Shown here: in pieces, positions 45,578-54,788 of the stretch
Layout of the letters: every line of letters starts with the position of its first letter
Numbering within the stretch: the stretch's first letter is position 1
Assembly: GCA_963776195.1 (NCBI GenBank)
Contig: CAVZMO010000013.1
Coordinates: 11,800-75,799, forward strand
DNA: 64,000 nucleotides
DNA from: CAVZMO01 sp963776195
GTDB taxonomy: Bacteria; Nitrospirota; Thermodesulfovibrionia; Thermodesulfovibrionales; SM23-35
Direction of reading: 5' to 3'
Translations under genes and position numbers: made by a program
The notes under the pieces: model-generated
Seen by the model: only the letters and a program-made list of their open reading frames with translations
What the model was told of the DNA's origin: nothing
Databases searched by the model: none

Positions 45578-46313
45578 TCTTCAAGTACTGTCTGGATAGA
45601 GGCAACTCGAGATTATTCTCTTCAAGCAAGGGTTCATTTAAAAGTAATTCTTCTGAAGGCCCGTCCGCAACAACTTTGCCGTCTTTTATAATAATGCATC
45701 TTTCACATACATCCAGGATCATGTCGAGGTCATGCGAGGCGATGATTTTGGTATGCTCGAACCCCTTCAGGAGATTAATAAGCTGCCTCCTCGATTTTGG
45801 ATCGAGGTTTGAGGCAGGCTCGTCCATTATCAGGATGTCCGGTTTCATTGCCATGACAGTTGCAATTGCGACAGATCGCTTCTGCCCTTCCGAGAGCCTG
45901 TGAGGTGGCCTGCTGCTGAGGTGAAGGCATCCCACCATCTCAAGGGCCTTTTTTACCCTTTCTTCAACCTTATCTTCAGTTAATCCCAGGTTGATCGGAC
46001 CAAAAGCGACATCCTCATAAACAGTGGGCATGAAGAGCTGATCATCAGGTCGCTGGAACACAAAACCGACTTTCCTTCTTATCTCCTGCTTCGTCCCTTT
46101 GCTTAAGGGTACTTCTCCTATGGATATTTCACCCTTTGTCGGAAGGAGATGCCCATTAAGATTGAGAAGAAGTGTTGTCTTCCCGGCCCCGTTTGTACCG
46201 GCTAATCCGACCGCCTCTCCATGGAATATCCTGAAGGATATTCCTTTCAGCGCCTCGGTACCGTCAGGGTAAGAAAAACACACGTCTTTCAGTTCGACAA
46301 TATGGTGGCTCAT
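45561..46313 (-). CDS. cbiO: Cobalt/nickel ECF transporter ATPase
   Basis: 250 residues. Walker A GTNGAGKTT, Q-loop FVFQRPDDQLFMP (the QRPDDQLF form typical of CbiO/EcfA), signature LSEGQKRSVAIA and Walker B ILIMDEPASNLD. It powers uptake with CbiQ and CbiM. It overlaps cbiQ by four bases and its 3' end overlaps the convergent regulator gene. Confidence 0.95.
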   Translation of the reverse strand: MSHHIVELKDVCFSYPDGTEALKGISFRIFHGEAVGLAGTNGAGKTTLLLNLNGHLLPTKGEISIGEVPLSKGTKQEIRRKVGFVFQRPDDQLFMPTVYEDVAFGPINLGLTEDKVEERVKKALEMVGCLHLSSRPPHRLSEGQKRSVAIATVMAMKPDILIMDEPASNLDPKSRRQLINLLKGFEHTKIIASHDLDMILDVCERCIIIKDGKVVADGPSEELLLNEPLLEENNLELPLSRQYLKIKQPF

Positions 46314-47119
46314 CTCAATGACCTGCCAAGTGTGCCGCCGATTATATTGACTATGTCAAACTTTCTGAAGATATAAAAAAACGTAATAGAAATCACTGCA
46401 AATAGGATATCATAATATCTGAATTGGAGTCTCTTAAGTACTCTAATCTCACCTCTGAATCCCCTTGACAACATCGCACGGTAGATCCTTTCCGCCCTTT
46501 CTACGCTTCTGATGAGAAGAACGGAGATAAGCCTTATGAACGTTCTTATTTCCTTTCCTTTACTCCCGAATGATCTTGCCTCCCTTGCCCGTATCATCCG
46601 CAAAGATTCTTCAAGGAGAACAAAAAGATACCTGTAGAGAAAAAGGAGCTGTATCACGAATATTTTTGGCAGCTTCAGCCGTTCAAGAGCTTCACAGATT
46701 CCCGGGAAGGATGTAACGGCTATCAGAAGGAGAGCGGTGCTCACGGTAAGAACGAACTTAACAAGGATCGAAAGAAAAGATATCCAGCCGCCGGTAATCG
46801 CCATCCCAAAAGGCCTGAGCAAAACGTTTGTATCGAGCAAAGGATTGAATATCCCGATAAAGATCGCAAACGGTGATATAAAGAGCACTTTTTTTGCAAT
46901 CGCCCTGAAAGGTATGCTTCCTGCAGTAAGCATAAATACAGGATAAAGGAAAAAAGGCATGAGGGCCGACAGTTCGTATTTTGGGAATGAGACAACAAAG
47001 ATGATGAAGATGAAAGATACAAGAATCTTCACCCTCGGGTCGAGTCGGTGAACAAAAGTATTTTTATATGAGAGCGTGTCGAGATACCCTAAATTAAAAT
47101 ACTCTGAATCAAAACTCAC
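46310..47119 (-). CDS. cbiQ: Cobalt/nickel ECF transporter permease
   Basis: 269 residues with five to six membrane helices and the CbiQ/EcfT coupling helices MIRAREARSFGSK and RIYRAMLSRGFRG (both carrying the A-R-G type motif). It is the scaffold that links the ATPase to the substrate subunit. Overlaps both neighbours by a few bases. Confidence 0.93.
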   Translation of the reverse strand: MSFDSEYFNLGYLDTLSYKNTFVHRLDPRVKILVSFIFIIFVVSFPKYELSALMPFFLYPVFMLTAGSIPFRAIAKKVLFISPFAIFIGIFNPLLDTNVLLRPFGMAITGGWISFLSILVKFVLTVSTALLLIAVTSFPGICEALERLKLPKIFVIQLLFLYRYLFVLLEESLRMIRAREARSFGSKGKEIRTFIRLISVLLIRSVERAERIYRAMLSRGFRGEIRVLKRLQFRYYDILFAVISITFFYIFRKFDIVNIIGGTLGRSLR

Positions 47120-48159
47120 GCCCTGTCCCTTACTTTCCTCATCCCTTTGATTACAAACCCGAATATGACCACAAGGACAAGTACCATCAATCCCCCTATA
47201 ATACCAGAAAGTGATGTTCCGGGGTCAACTGCAGGCCATGAAGGCGCTTTTTCTTCACCTGCTTTCCCTTCTTTTGCAGGGAATGTGTAATCAGGGAGAA
47301 TGGCTGTTTTTTCCTGCAGTTTTGATAGATTCTCTTTCATCTGATTTTCTTTTTCCGGTATCTCGGGCTTGCCGTAAATCTTTTCAATAGACCATTCAAG
47401 TCCGTCAGGATGGGTTGAGGCAAACCACGAAAAAGCTCCGCCTGTTATCACTGCAAGTATCGACATGACGATCAAAAGCTTTTTCAATGAACCGCCGGAA
47501 GAAGTGTTCTTCACTCCTTCAAGGTTATCGACGATATCAGGCCGCAGGCTTCTCACATATACCACGATTCCCGCCGTGGCAAAACCTTCAATCAGACCAA
47601 TGGCGATATGGATAGGCTGCATAATCAGGAGGAAGGTGCTCAATGGCAATTCAGTGATGCCCGAGAGTTTCGTCTCAAGGACAACAGAAAGAGCCCCCAA
47701 CTGCAGGCCGATAACGACACTGAGTACCGTAGCGAGGGTAATAACCTTATTTGAAGCATTCTTTTTTACGATAGCCCTGTAAATCAGGGGATATCCGATG
47801 AATGCAGGATAGACTCCGAGGTTCCAGATATTCGCTCCCAAAGCAAGCAGTCCTCCATCTGCGAAAAAAAGGGCCTGTATCATGAGGACCGATGCAATGA
47901 CGAGGAATGATGCATAAGGCCCAAGGAGAATGGCAAGAAGCATCCCTCCGCCGATATGTCCGCTTGAACCGGTCATCGGGATAGTAAAATTGATCATCTG
48001 TCCTGCAAAGATAAACGCCCCGAGGACTCCCATTAAGGGGATCATCTTCTCATCCATCCGCTCCTGTAATTTCTTTGCACAGTATATGATTGTTCCCAGT
48101 GAGCCGGCCCACATAGCGCCGCCCACTACAGGTGATAATAAAGCATCTGCCATATGCAT
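47116..48159 (-). CDS. cbiM: Cobalt/nickel substrate-binding subunit with fused PDGLE (CbiN-like) domain
   Basis: 347 residues. The N-terminus MHMADALLSP is the CbiM/NikM metal-binding N-terminus, where the His near position 2 helps bind the metal. Seven to eight helices form the CbiM core (about 1-210). The C-terminal part has a PDGLE-type region (ASTHPDGLEWSIEKI...) and a last helix (GIIGGLMVLVLVVIFGFV), which in other species is the separate CbiN/NikN protein. Nickel is favoured by the context of the NiFe hydrogenase and DUF4198 proteins, but cobalt cannot be excluded. Confidence 0.92.
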   Translation of the reverse strand: MHMADALLSPVVGGAMWAGSLGTIIYCAKKLQERMDEKMIPLMGVLGAFIFAGQMINFTIPMTGSSGHIGGGMLLAILLGPYASFLVIASVLMIQALFFADGGLLALGANIWNLGVYPAFIGYPLIYRAIVKKNASNKVITLATVLSVVIGLQLGALSVVLETKLSGITELPLSTFLLIMQPIHIAIGLIEGFATAGIVVYVRSLRPDIVDNLEGVKNTSSGGSLKKLLIVMSILAVITGGAFSWFASTHPDGLEWSIEKIYGKPEIPEKENQMKENLSKLQEKTAILPDYTFPAKEGKAGEEKAPSWPAVDPGTSLSGIIGGLMVLVLVVIFGFVIKGMRKVRDRA

Positions 48160-48171
48160 AATAGTTACCTC

Positions 48172-48959
48172 CTAAAATCTAAAGGTGATTCCGGAAAGCA
48201 CGGCATAGTCCGCTTCTGCCCTATTCAAACCTGCCTTTATACCGAAATCAATATCAAATTTTTCCGTGATGCTATAAACAGCTCCTCCGACCAGGAAGAG
48301 AGGATGGACATTTGATTCCCGGTCGGGGTTTGTTTCACCGCCTATGTTTGCAACAATCCTTAAGGGTTTTGTCAGCCTGTATTCTCCTGCAAGAGAATAA
48401 TGCCAGATGTCCCTGAGTTCTCTTCTGTTCTTTATATACCCCAAATTCAAATGAAGAGTGACCGGCTCTATCTCCTTTGTCGTGATAAAAAAGAGGCTGT
48501 AGCTTGCCTTGCCGTCTCCAAGCCCTTTCCGTTCATCACCTGTGGGGAGAATAATTCCGGGTTTTATTGCAAAGCTCAGACCATCCTTTTCATAAAACCT
48601 CCATTTCAATTCGATGGGTATATCAGCAATACCATCGTCCGTGAGCGTACTTCCGTCAACTTTGGTACTTAAGAACTGATAGGGAGAACCAATAACAATG
48701 TCCATATTTTCCCGTATCCCTGCTGAAAAGGCCGCGTTTAACCCGGTTTCAGAATCTCGACAATTTTTGGAATATTCAAGATTGACTTCGAGTTGAAATT
48801 TTCCTGTACCCTGCGTACCTGTATCATCGGTAATAAGCGGAAGGGCTGCAAAAGAGTTGCTTGCAAAAAGAAGCACGTTGCTACCATCAGAGATAATAAA
48901 AAAGGAGACTTACCGAGACCGCGAAACTTTAAACCTGCTGCCGAACTTTGGAAATTCAT
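48172..48959 (-). pseudogene. Outer-membrane beta-barrel protein (MetA-pathway/transporter-like), frameshifted in the signal peptide
   Basis: The main frame (to 48172) encodes a beta-rich protein of about 230 residues that starts FAALPLITDDTGTQGTGKFQLE and ends in an aromatic residue (GITFRF), typical of the PF13557-like barrel family found beside metal transporters. It lacks a start of its own with a full signal peptide. A start at 48959 with aaggaa upstream gives MNFQSSAAGLK...PFLLSLMVATC in another frame, so a one-base shift near 48870 joins them. It is the first gene ahead of cbiM and might help metal cross the outer membrane. Confidence 0.75.
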
Positions 48960-48989
48960 ATTGGTTCCTTACTCGCAGCAAATAAAAAA

Positions 48990-49041
48990 GCCGCGAAAGC
49001 TTATTTTTTGACCTTCTGGCCATTTTTCCAGCCTTCGTGGC
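48990..49041 (-). promoter_or_regulatory. Double-hairpin leader element A
   Basis: On the minus strand, 30 bases before the 48959 start: GCC-ACGAA-GGC, then TGGCC-AGAA-GGTCA, then TTCGCGGC followed by TTTTTTATTT. The first strand GCCACGAA can pair either locally with GGC or with the distal TTCGCGGC to form a terminator-like stem. A TTGACA box lies about 40 bases upstream. Similar elements: B, C and D. Confidence 0.5.
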
Positions 49042-49120
49042 TTGGTTCCTATTCAAACCTTAACATAGGGATGAAATGCCTGTCAAGATTTTTTATCAAT
49101 CGTGCAGGATAGGAACTTAT

Positions 49121-49952
49121 TCAACGTCTTCTTTTCTGCAGGGTATTCCGGTATAAGAAGGCCGTTATAAAAAAGATGAAATTCACCATAACAATCGTTG
49201 CTCCTGTCGGAAGATCCAGGAGAAAGGATGCATAAATTCCGGCAATCACCGATAATACTCCGGATAATAGAAGAGAGTATCATGGTGTTTTTAAAGCTCT
49301 TTGCGATCTGGAGGGCTGTTACAGCCGGCAGTATCAGCAAGGCAGAAGTCAGCATAATTCCGACTACCTTCATAGTAAGGACAACGGTTATACCCGTCAA
49401 AAGAACAAGAAGGGAATTGATCTTCCTTACATTGATTCCCGATATCCTCGCAAATTCCTCATCAAAAGTGGTCGAGAAATATTCGTTGTAGAAAAGGAAT
49501 ACGACGGAAAGTACAATAACGAAAGGATTATTGAAGTGACAACTTCCGCACTGCTGATCGCCAGAATATTGCCGAACAGAAAGCTGAAGAGGTCGACGTT
49601 AAAGCCGCCCGACAGACTGGCAATGAGTAACCCCTCCTGCGATACCTAAGGAAGATACAATCCCTATTGCCGCATCTCCATAGAGCCTGGCCTTTTGCAT
49701 CAGCTTCATAATACCCAGTGAACTTGCCATGACGATCGGAATAGCAACAAAGGAAGGTTCCTGTCTCAGAAGTAAGCCAATCGCAACGCTTCCGAAGGTT
49801 ACATGGGCGAGACCGTCACCGATCAAAGAAAGCCTCCGTAGTACAAGGAGCACACCCAGAATTGAGCACACGAGTGCGATAAACGAGCCTGCGATAAAAG
49901 CCCTTCTGATGAATGAATACTGAAGCGCAGCGAATATATCCATATCAGTCAT
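49121..49952 (-). pseudogene. znuB: znuB-like zinc ABC transporter permease, multiple frameshifts
   Basis: Reads as a normal ZnuB family permease only if three one-base shifts are repaired. MTDMDIFAALQYSFIRRAF...GIAGGV continues as ASLSGGFNVDLFSFLFGNIL, then as FLFYNEYFSTTFDEEFA...TGITVVLTMKVVGIMLTSAL, then as VLSVIAGIYASFLLDLP and ends at KRRR near 49121. The shifts lie near 49625, 49535 and 49278. The restored protein is about 276 residues with eight helices. Last gene of zur-znuA-znuC-znuB. Confidence 0.88.
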
Positions 49953-50673
49953 GCCTGTGGCATATCAGGTGCTGGGTAAATTCACCGAAATAGTGTGTCA
50001 TATTCTCCGATAAGCAGAAGTTTTCGAAGCTTCCATAAAAGATGATCTTCTTATCGAGATACAGAAGTTTGGAAGCATATTTTCCTATACTCGCGATGTC
50101 ATGGGTAACAAGAATAATTGTCACGTTTTTCCTGAGGTTAAGCTCCCGAAGGACTTGGAAGAAGTTTTCTCTCGCTTCAGGATCAAGAGCTGTTGTCGGC
50201 TCATCAAGGATCAGCAGTTCCGGCTTATTTACAATTGCCCTTGCAACGAGGACCCTTTGCTGCTGTCCGCCCGAAAGCTCACCGATCAATGCATCCTTGA
50301 TATCGATCACACCAGTCAAAGTCATGGCTTCATCTATCAATGTTTCGCATCATCCTTCAAAATACGTTTTGGAAATCTCTTTTTTGAAAATAATCCTAAT
50401 GAAACGATCTCTTTTACGGTTGCCGGGAAATGGGGATTGAAATTTGTCAGTTTCTGAGGCAGATAACCAATTTTATGCCGGTCTCTGAATGCAGACGGGT
50501 CTGTCCCAAACAGACTGACCGTACCATTCTCCGGTCGGCATAAGACCAAGGATGATCTTGATGACAGTGGTTTTGCCCGAGCCGTTCGGCCCTACGAGTC
50601 CAATATAATCGCCTTTTTCTACAGCAAAAGTCACTTCGCTCAGCACTTCAAGCGAGTCCATAGCCGAAAACAT
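49945..50673 (-). pseudogene. znuC: znuC-like zinc ABC transporter ATPase, two frameshifts
   Basis: Three frames together give one ZnuC: Walker A GLVGPNGSGKTTV (first), Q-loop GYLPQKLTNFNPHFP (second), signature LSGGQQQRVLVARAIV and Walker B LLILDEPTTALD (third). The frames join near 50540 and 50338. The end overlaps znuB by eight bases, as in an intact operon. As written it would not make a working ATPase. Confidence 0.9.
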
Positions 50674-50703
50674 AAATTTTCCACAGATAAAATTGGGCTC
50701 GTA

Positions 50704-51638
50704 TTATTTGCATTCAAGGCCGACCCTCATGTTTTCAAGATCCTTTTTAAGAATGTCGAAGAAAGAGAGACCTTGCTCAAACTGATCCCTGGACAAATTG
50801 TGAGCGGCATTGAGAAGCAGCATTTTGGCTTTGGTTTCACCGGCGATAGTCTCGGCGATCTTGGGACTGGTCAGTTCTTCGTAAAAAACATATTTGATCT
50901 TGTCCTTTTTGATCTGCTCCACCAGCTTGACCAAATCATTGGCTGTCGGTTCAGCATCCGGCGAGACTCCCTGGGCGGCCAGATACTTCAAGCCGTAGCG
51001 CTTAGCCAGATAACCGAAAGCATAGTGGCCGCCATAGACGATTTCTTTGTCTTTGCAGGTGGCAAGGGTTGTTTTGATATAAGGAATCCAACTCGGTCAG
51101 CTTATTGCTGTAATCGTTCGCTTTCTGTTCATAAAAATCCTTATTAGCACTGTCTTTTAATTGGAATGCTTGCATGATGTTTTTAACCATTATTTTGGCA
51201 TTGTCAAAATCCAGCCAGATGTGCGGATCAAGCGATCCTGCCGGCTCGTCGGCATCGTGGAATACTCCCGGAATCATTTTTGTGCCACGGCTCGCATCTA
51301 CGACGATCAGGTTTTTATTGGCAGCTCCCTTGATGACATCTTCAGCCCATGGCTCCATAAATTTGCCGGTGTATACAAAAACATCGGCTTCGTTGATTTT
51401 GACAATGTCACTGGGTTTGGGCTCAAACGAATGGGCTTCCACTCCCGGCGGCAAAAGCAAAGATACTTCCGCTTTGTCCGCTCCGATGTTTTTGGCCATA
51501 TCATACAAGTGGGAAGAGCGTTGTTATAACCTTGAGTTTCTTCATCCGGGCAGGTTCTTCACCCCGCTTTGCGCATGCGGAAAAGGAACCGACCAGAATG
51601 ATAACAATGAATAATACAACCAACTGTTTAAATTTCAT
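50704..51638 (-). pseudogene. znuA: znuA-like zinc-binding lipoprotein, two frameshifts
   Basis: Starts MKFKQLVVLFIVIILVGSFSACA, a lipoprotein signal, then ...KVITTLFPL and breaks; an extra base near 51512 separates it from YDMAKNIGADKAEV. The next frame has the zinc ligands in PPGVEAHSFEPKPSD and LDPHIWLDF. A second shift near 51075 leads to MKYLAAQGVSPDAEP...LLLNAAHNLS. Restored length about 311 residues. The start lies inside the 3' end of the regulator gene, so the two are translationally coupled. Confidence 0.9.
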
Positions 51639-52101
51639 TTTTCCCTTCTTTCTTGTTCAGGCAATTCCGGCAGTAACCGTTTACCTGAAGGATATGTGAA
51701 ATTACCTTTCCGTTGAGTTTCATTTTCACTTCTTTCTGTAGTTCGTTCAGTGCGCAAAAGTTGATATCTTCAACATTGCGGCAGGAAAGACAAACGAAAT
51801 GGTGATGGTGAGACCTGTTCGGACAGAAATAATAATAGAGCTGCCGGTTCGGATGGGTGACCTTTGAGATGATATCCTTTTCCGAAAGCTCCTCTAAATT
51901 ACGGTAGACCGTTGGAAGGCCTATCCTCCCGAATTGTTTTTTCATCTTTTGCCATATTTCCTCCGGGCTCAAATACGATGATTCATTCATCAGGATATCG
52001 AGAAGCGCAAGTCTTTTCGGCGTAATTTTGAGATTTAAGCTTCTCAAAATCTTCGAAAAATCAGCATCTATGGCATCATCTTGTATCTCAGGAGTACTCA
52101 T
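51628..52101 (-). CDS. zur: Fur-family metalloregulator, probably Zur
   Basis: 157 residues. Winged helix (ITPKRLALLDIL, GLPTVYRNLEEL) and a dimerisation domain with NRSHHHHFVCLSCRNVEDI and a C-terminal CRNC, giving the two CxxC pairs of the structural zinc site and the His-rich regulatory site. It heads zur-znuA-znuC-znuB, so it is most likely the zinc uptake repressor. It is intact, unlike the three transporter genes. A perfect palindrome sits just before its start. Confidence 0.9.
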   Translation of the reverse strand: MSTPEIQDDAIDADFSKILRSLNLKITPKRLALLDILMNESSYLSPEEIWQKMKKQFGRIGLPTVYRNLEELSEKDIISKVTHPNRQLYYYFCPNRSHHHHFVCLSCRNVEDINFCALNELQKEVKMKLNGKVISHILQVNGYCRNCLNKKEGKNEI

Positions 52102-52108
52102 TTATCTC

Positions 52109-52125
52109 TATCTGTTAAACAGATA
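52109..52125. promoter_or_regulatory. Perfect 8-1-8 palindrome before zur
   Basis: TATCTGTT-A-AACAGATA lies 7-24 bases before the zur ATG, where a bound repressor would block initiation. A candidate operator for self-regulation of the zur-znu operon, inferred from position and symmetry only. Confidence 0.55.
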
Positions 52126-52143
52126 TTTTTTGTTTCATGTGTT

Positions 52144-52365
52144 TCAGATTCTCTGTTGAATAATTTGGCAATGGAGCCTTTGAACCCACGTTTTACAGAA
52201 TACGACAACGCCACCGAAAACGGCTGCACTTCCTATTCCTACAGGACAGATTGACTTACCGCAACAGGGGCATGTTGAAGACAATATAGAACCAGATGTG
52301 ATAATAAACCACCAGCGCAGCAAGGATGAATAATAAATCCTTCTCAATATTTTAGCGAGTCGCAT
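52144..52365 (-). CDS. Small Cys-rich membrane protein
   Basis: 73 residues. The motif CPCCGKSICPVGIGSAAVFG followed by a hydrophobic segment suggests a small membrane protein with a metal-binding Cys cluster. No family name is known to me. It lies just upstream of zur on the same strand, behind a 21-bp palindrome resembling a Zur/Fur box. That context suggests zinc-responsive expression. Confidence 0.55.
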   Translation of the reverse strand: MRLAKILRRIYYSSLLRWWFIITSGSILSSTCPCCGKSICPVGIGSAAVFGGVVVFCKTWVQRLHCQIIQQRI

Positions 52366-52391
52366 CCCTTTACCCCATACTCTATAATTTT

Positions 52392-52412
52392 AAATAGAAA
52401 TCATTTCTATTT
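52392..52412. promoter_or_regulatory. Perfect 10-1-10 palindrome, Zur/Fur-box-like
   Basis: AAATAGAAAT-C-ATTTCTATTT, 27 bases upstream of the Cys-rich membrane protein gene. The layout (AAAT..AAT-N-ATT..ATTT) matches the 9-1-9 architecture of Gram-positive Zur boxes. A likely operator of the adjacent Fur-family protein. Confidence 0.6.
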
Positions 52413-52580
52413 AACTAAATCACGCTGAGAAAGTCAAGTCGTTGTAGTCCCAAGCGTATGCGTTCAAAACTAAAAGAAAAAATAGTGTGGATTACCGAGA
52501 AAATATAGAGAGTAATTTTTTTAAGATGCCATTGTGGATTAGTTTCACCAGAATGAGAATATCCAATACAAAAAAGGGAA

Positions 52581-52628
52581 GCCACGAATACCGCCCGAGT
52601 CTTCTGACCCAGTCTTCGCCTTCGTGGC
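52581..52628 (-). promoter_or_regulatory. Double-hairpin element B
   Basis: On the minus strand GCC-ACGAA-GGC, then GGGTC-AGAA-GACTC, then TTCGTGGC followed by TTCCCTTTTTT. Outer arms GCCACGAA and TTCGTGGC pair perfectly. It lies 30 bases after the stop of the His-rich gene and could be its terminator or part of the leader of the next gene. Confidence 0.5.
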
Positions 52629-52656
52629 TTGTTTCTCTAAAACTTATGGCTTCCCT

Positions 52657-52818
52657 TTAATGGCAGCACTTATGCTCGTGCTTGTGATGGTCATCATCAT
52701 GGCTATGCTCATGGCTATGCACCTTCTCTAAATGTTTATGCTCGTGGCCATCATGAGAATGAGACAGTTCCTTATGCTCATGCTCGTGCTTATGCTTATC
52801 CTTGTTATGGCAGCACAT
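52657..52818 (-). CDS. Histidine-rich metal-binding peptide with CCH at both ends
   Basis: 53 residues beginning MCCHNKDKHKHEHEHK and ending KHEHKCCH, with about 20 His in between. The strong ribosome binding site ggaggtgatgat precedes the ATG. Such a peptide should bind several Ni, Zn or Co ions in the cytosol, serving as store, buffer or chaperone. It sits between the zinc operon and an IS4-type element inserted about 30 bases upstream of its start, which separates it from its original promoter. Confidence 0.75.
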   Translation of the reverse strand: MCCHNKDKHKHEHEHKELSHSHDGHEHKHLEKVHSHEHSHDDDHHKHEHKCCH

Positions 52819-52849
52819 TTATCATCACCTCCCTTTCTATATAAATTTT

Positions 52850-54173
52850 CACGCCTGTCCCAACGTTAATCGAATAAAATCAACTGTCTACGAAAATCAT
52901 CTTCATTATCATTATAGTCAGTTGGTGTAAGTGCTTGCAATATGGGAGTTTTCTCAAATAGGGACACACTTAAAATCTGTAGAATCGTATACAGACTCAG
53001 ATTCAGATTGAGGCGTTTCTTGACTATGGCAACAAGCACATATACTGATATTGCGATCCATATTTGAGTTTTCACAGCATTCTCTGATGTTCCATAAAAA
53101 GCCTTGATCCGAAGATGCTGTTTGATCCATTTGAAAAACAATTCCACCTGCCAGCGACACCGATAAATGTCTGCAATGGTCAGGGCAGGCAAGAGAAAGT
53201 TGTTCGTCAGAAATACCAATCTCTTTTTCTTATCAGCATCGTAATATTTGATCCGTCTCAGTTTATCAGGATACGATTTCTTTGCATAAAAGCCTTGCAG
53301 TATAACAATCTGATCACAGAGCACTCCGGTTGATTTATCAACAGGCTTTGAATACAGGCGTTTGAAATCAAAATTGCTTTTGGCACGGGTTACAAAAAAT
53401 GCTGAGGATTGATGAATCATATAGAGACGTTCAAAATCCAAATACCCACGATCCATGACATAAATTGCTCCAGCTTCGATAACAGATCATCCAGAATATT
53501 TACATCATGAACCTTTCCATGAGTAATAAAAATAACGGTCGGAATGTTTCCTCGTAAATCTATCAGCGTATGCAATTTTACAGCTCCTTTTTTCTTCCGA
53601 AACAATGCCCATGGGAAGAGAGACAGGCAGAGATCGATAATCGTAGAATCCAAGGCGTATACTGTTTGTTCCAATTGAACTCCAAAATCTTCATTGGCGT
53701 AAAGCTTTCTTGCTTCACAAATAAGTACCTGTGCAAAGTCAGCATAAATACGCCAATCACGTATTTGGTTCGCATGAGCCAGAGTATTGCGAGAAACCTT
53801 GCTCCGAATGCCCATATGGTAGAGTTTCTTATTGGCTGCACGCAGGCACGCTTGAATATCACGCAGACTTTCCCGATACGTGAGTTGGGCAAAAGCCATG
53901 CAGAGAAACTGCTCCCGGCAGGTGAAGTTCTTGATCTTATAGTTGCCATTGTACCGTTTAACGCACTGATTAAATTCATACGTCGGTATAAAGTCCATGA
54001 GTTGAGAAAATATTGTCTGCCCAGAATTCATAAGCCATCTCCTTCCGCTTTGGTGCGGAAGTATGGCTTTTTTGAAAATTCAATTTCAAATCGAAAAATG
54101 CTAAAATGTCTTGTAAAGTAAGTATTGTCGCCATGTTATACGGTTTTGCTAAATCAACGTTGGGACAGTAGTG
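52850..54173 (-). mobile_element. IS4-family insertion sequence
   Basis: 1324 bp with inverted ends CACGCCTGTCCCAACGTT and CACTACTGTCCCAACGTT (read inward) and a 9-bp target duplication ATAAATTTT at 52841-52849 and 54174-54182. It carries one frameshifted transposase. The 280 bases to its right (54183-54457) hold no gene that I can support. Confidence 0.9.
52866..54031 (-). pseudogene. IS4-family transposase, frameshifted
   Basis: The N-terminal frame (54031 to about 53480) has the DDE start TVYALDSTIIDLCLSLFPWA and KLHTLIDLRGNIP; the C-terminal frame (to 52866) has VMDRGYLDFERLY (second Asp) and YRCRWQVELFFKWIKQHLRI (the Y-R-E/K-like motif). One base is missing near 53485 between LDDLL and IEAGAIYVMDRG. 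Otherwise complete at about 388 residues. Confidence 0.9.
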
Positions 54174-54457
54174 ATAAATTTTATCACTTAAATGATTTAG
54201 GGTCAAATTTTCTGCAGGGTCATGTCAAGGCAAAATGAAGATAGACGGCAGGGAGATATCAGCACTGGGATATGTCATAATTTCTATTGCAAATATGGCA
54301 AGTTGCCATTATAAGAGTAGCAATTATGACATACATCCCGAGAGATATTTTAGGAGCGGTATGGACAAGAATTCATCAGGCCCGGGAATAAGCTCCGGGC
54401 GATCCCGATTTCTCAGCTGATCCTGTAAATCCAGGCGCTTCATGCTTATTCTCGGAA

Positions 54458-54658
54458 TCACATACTCTCTTTCTTTGCCGCTTCGAAGAGACGGTTCAAT
54501 CTCCTCGACTCAAGGTAGAGTCTGACGAAAATCCTTGATAACTCCTCATTGCCAAATAATTTGGCCTTATTTGCCAATTCCATATACTTTTCTGCATGTT
54601 GATTGTTGTGCTGCATGTAGCAATCAAGCAATTCCTTTATTCTTTCCGATTCCACCAT
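54458..54658 (-). CDS. Small helical protein, paralogue of 63255-63456
   Basis: 66 residues from MVESERIKELLDCYMQHNNQ, preceded by gggaggcgat. It shares the pattern LL..W/Y..HNN.HA..Y...A.K....GNEELSR..VRLY.....R with the protein at 63255-63456. This looks like the small helical family (DUF8180-like) seen with metal transport genes. The conserved H-N-N-x-H-A could bind metal. It is the last gene of the DUF4198/NikL-like cluster. Confidence 0.65.
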   Translation of the reverse strand: MVESERIKELLDCYMQHNNQHAEKYMELANKAKLFGNEELSRIFVRLYLESRRLNRLFEAAKKESM

Positions 54659-54681
54659 ATCGCCTCCCAAGATATTTGTTG

Positions 54682-54783
54682 TTAACCCATTTTTTTTGGG
54701 GGTATGAGAAATCTCCTTGCCTTAATGAAATAAGAGTAACCCCAGGGAACAAAAGCCTTGAAAACCATACCTTCATAATACAT
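54682..54783 (-). CDS. Possible 33-residue basic peptide
   Basis: Starts five bases after the NikL-like stop and reads MYYEGMVFKAFVPWGYSYFI, then KARRFLIPPKK. The tight spacing fits translational coupling, and the aromatic/basic composition looks coding rather than random. No family is known to me, and its shortness keeps confidence low. Confidence 0.3.
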   Translation of the reverse strand: MYYEGMVFKAFVPWGYSYFIKARRFLIPPKKMG

Positions 54784-54788
54784 GTCGT

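Noticed and set aside
48990..49041. Assignment of the leader elements to the NiCo or guanidine-II riboswitch
   Set aside because: The conserved junction sequences of NiCo RNAs are absent, and the second hairpin lacks the ACGR loop of guanidine-II RNAs.
54235..54420. 61-codon plus-strand frame right of the IS4-type element
   Set aside because: No ribosome binding site, no hydrophobic or domain pattern, and it covers a GC-rich hairpin (gcccgg...ccgggc) near 54379-54400.
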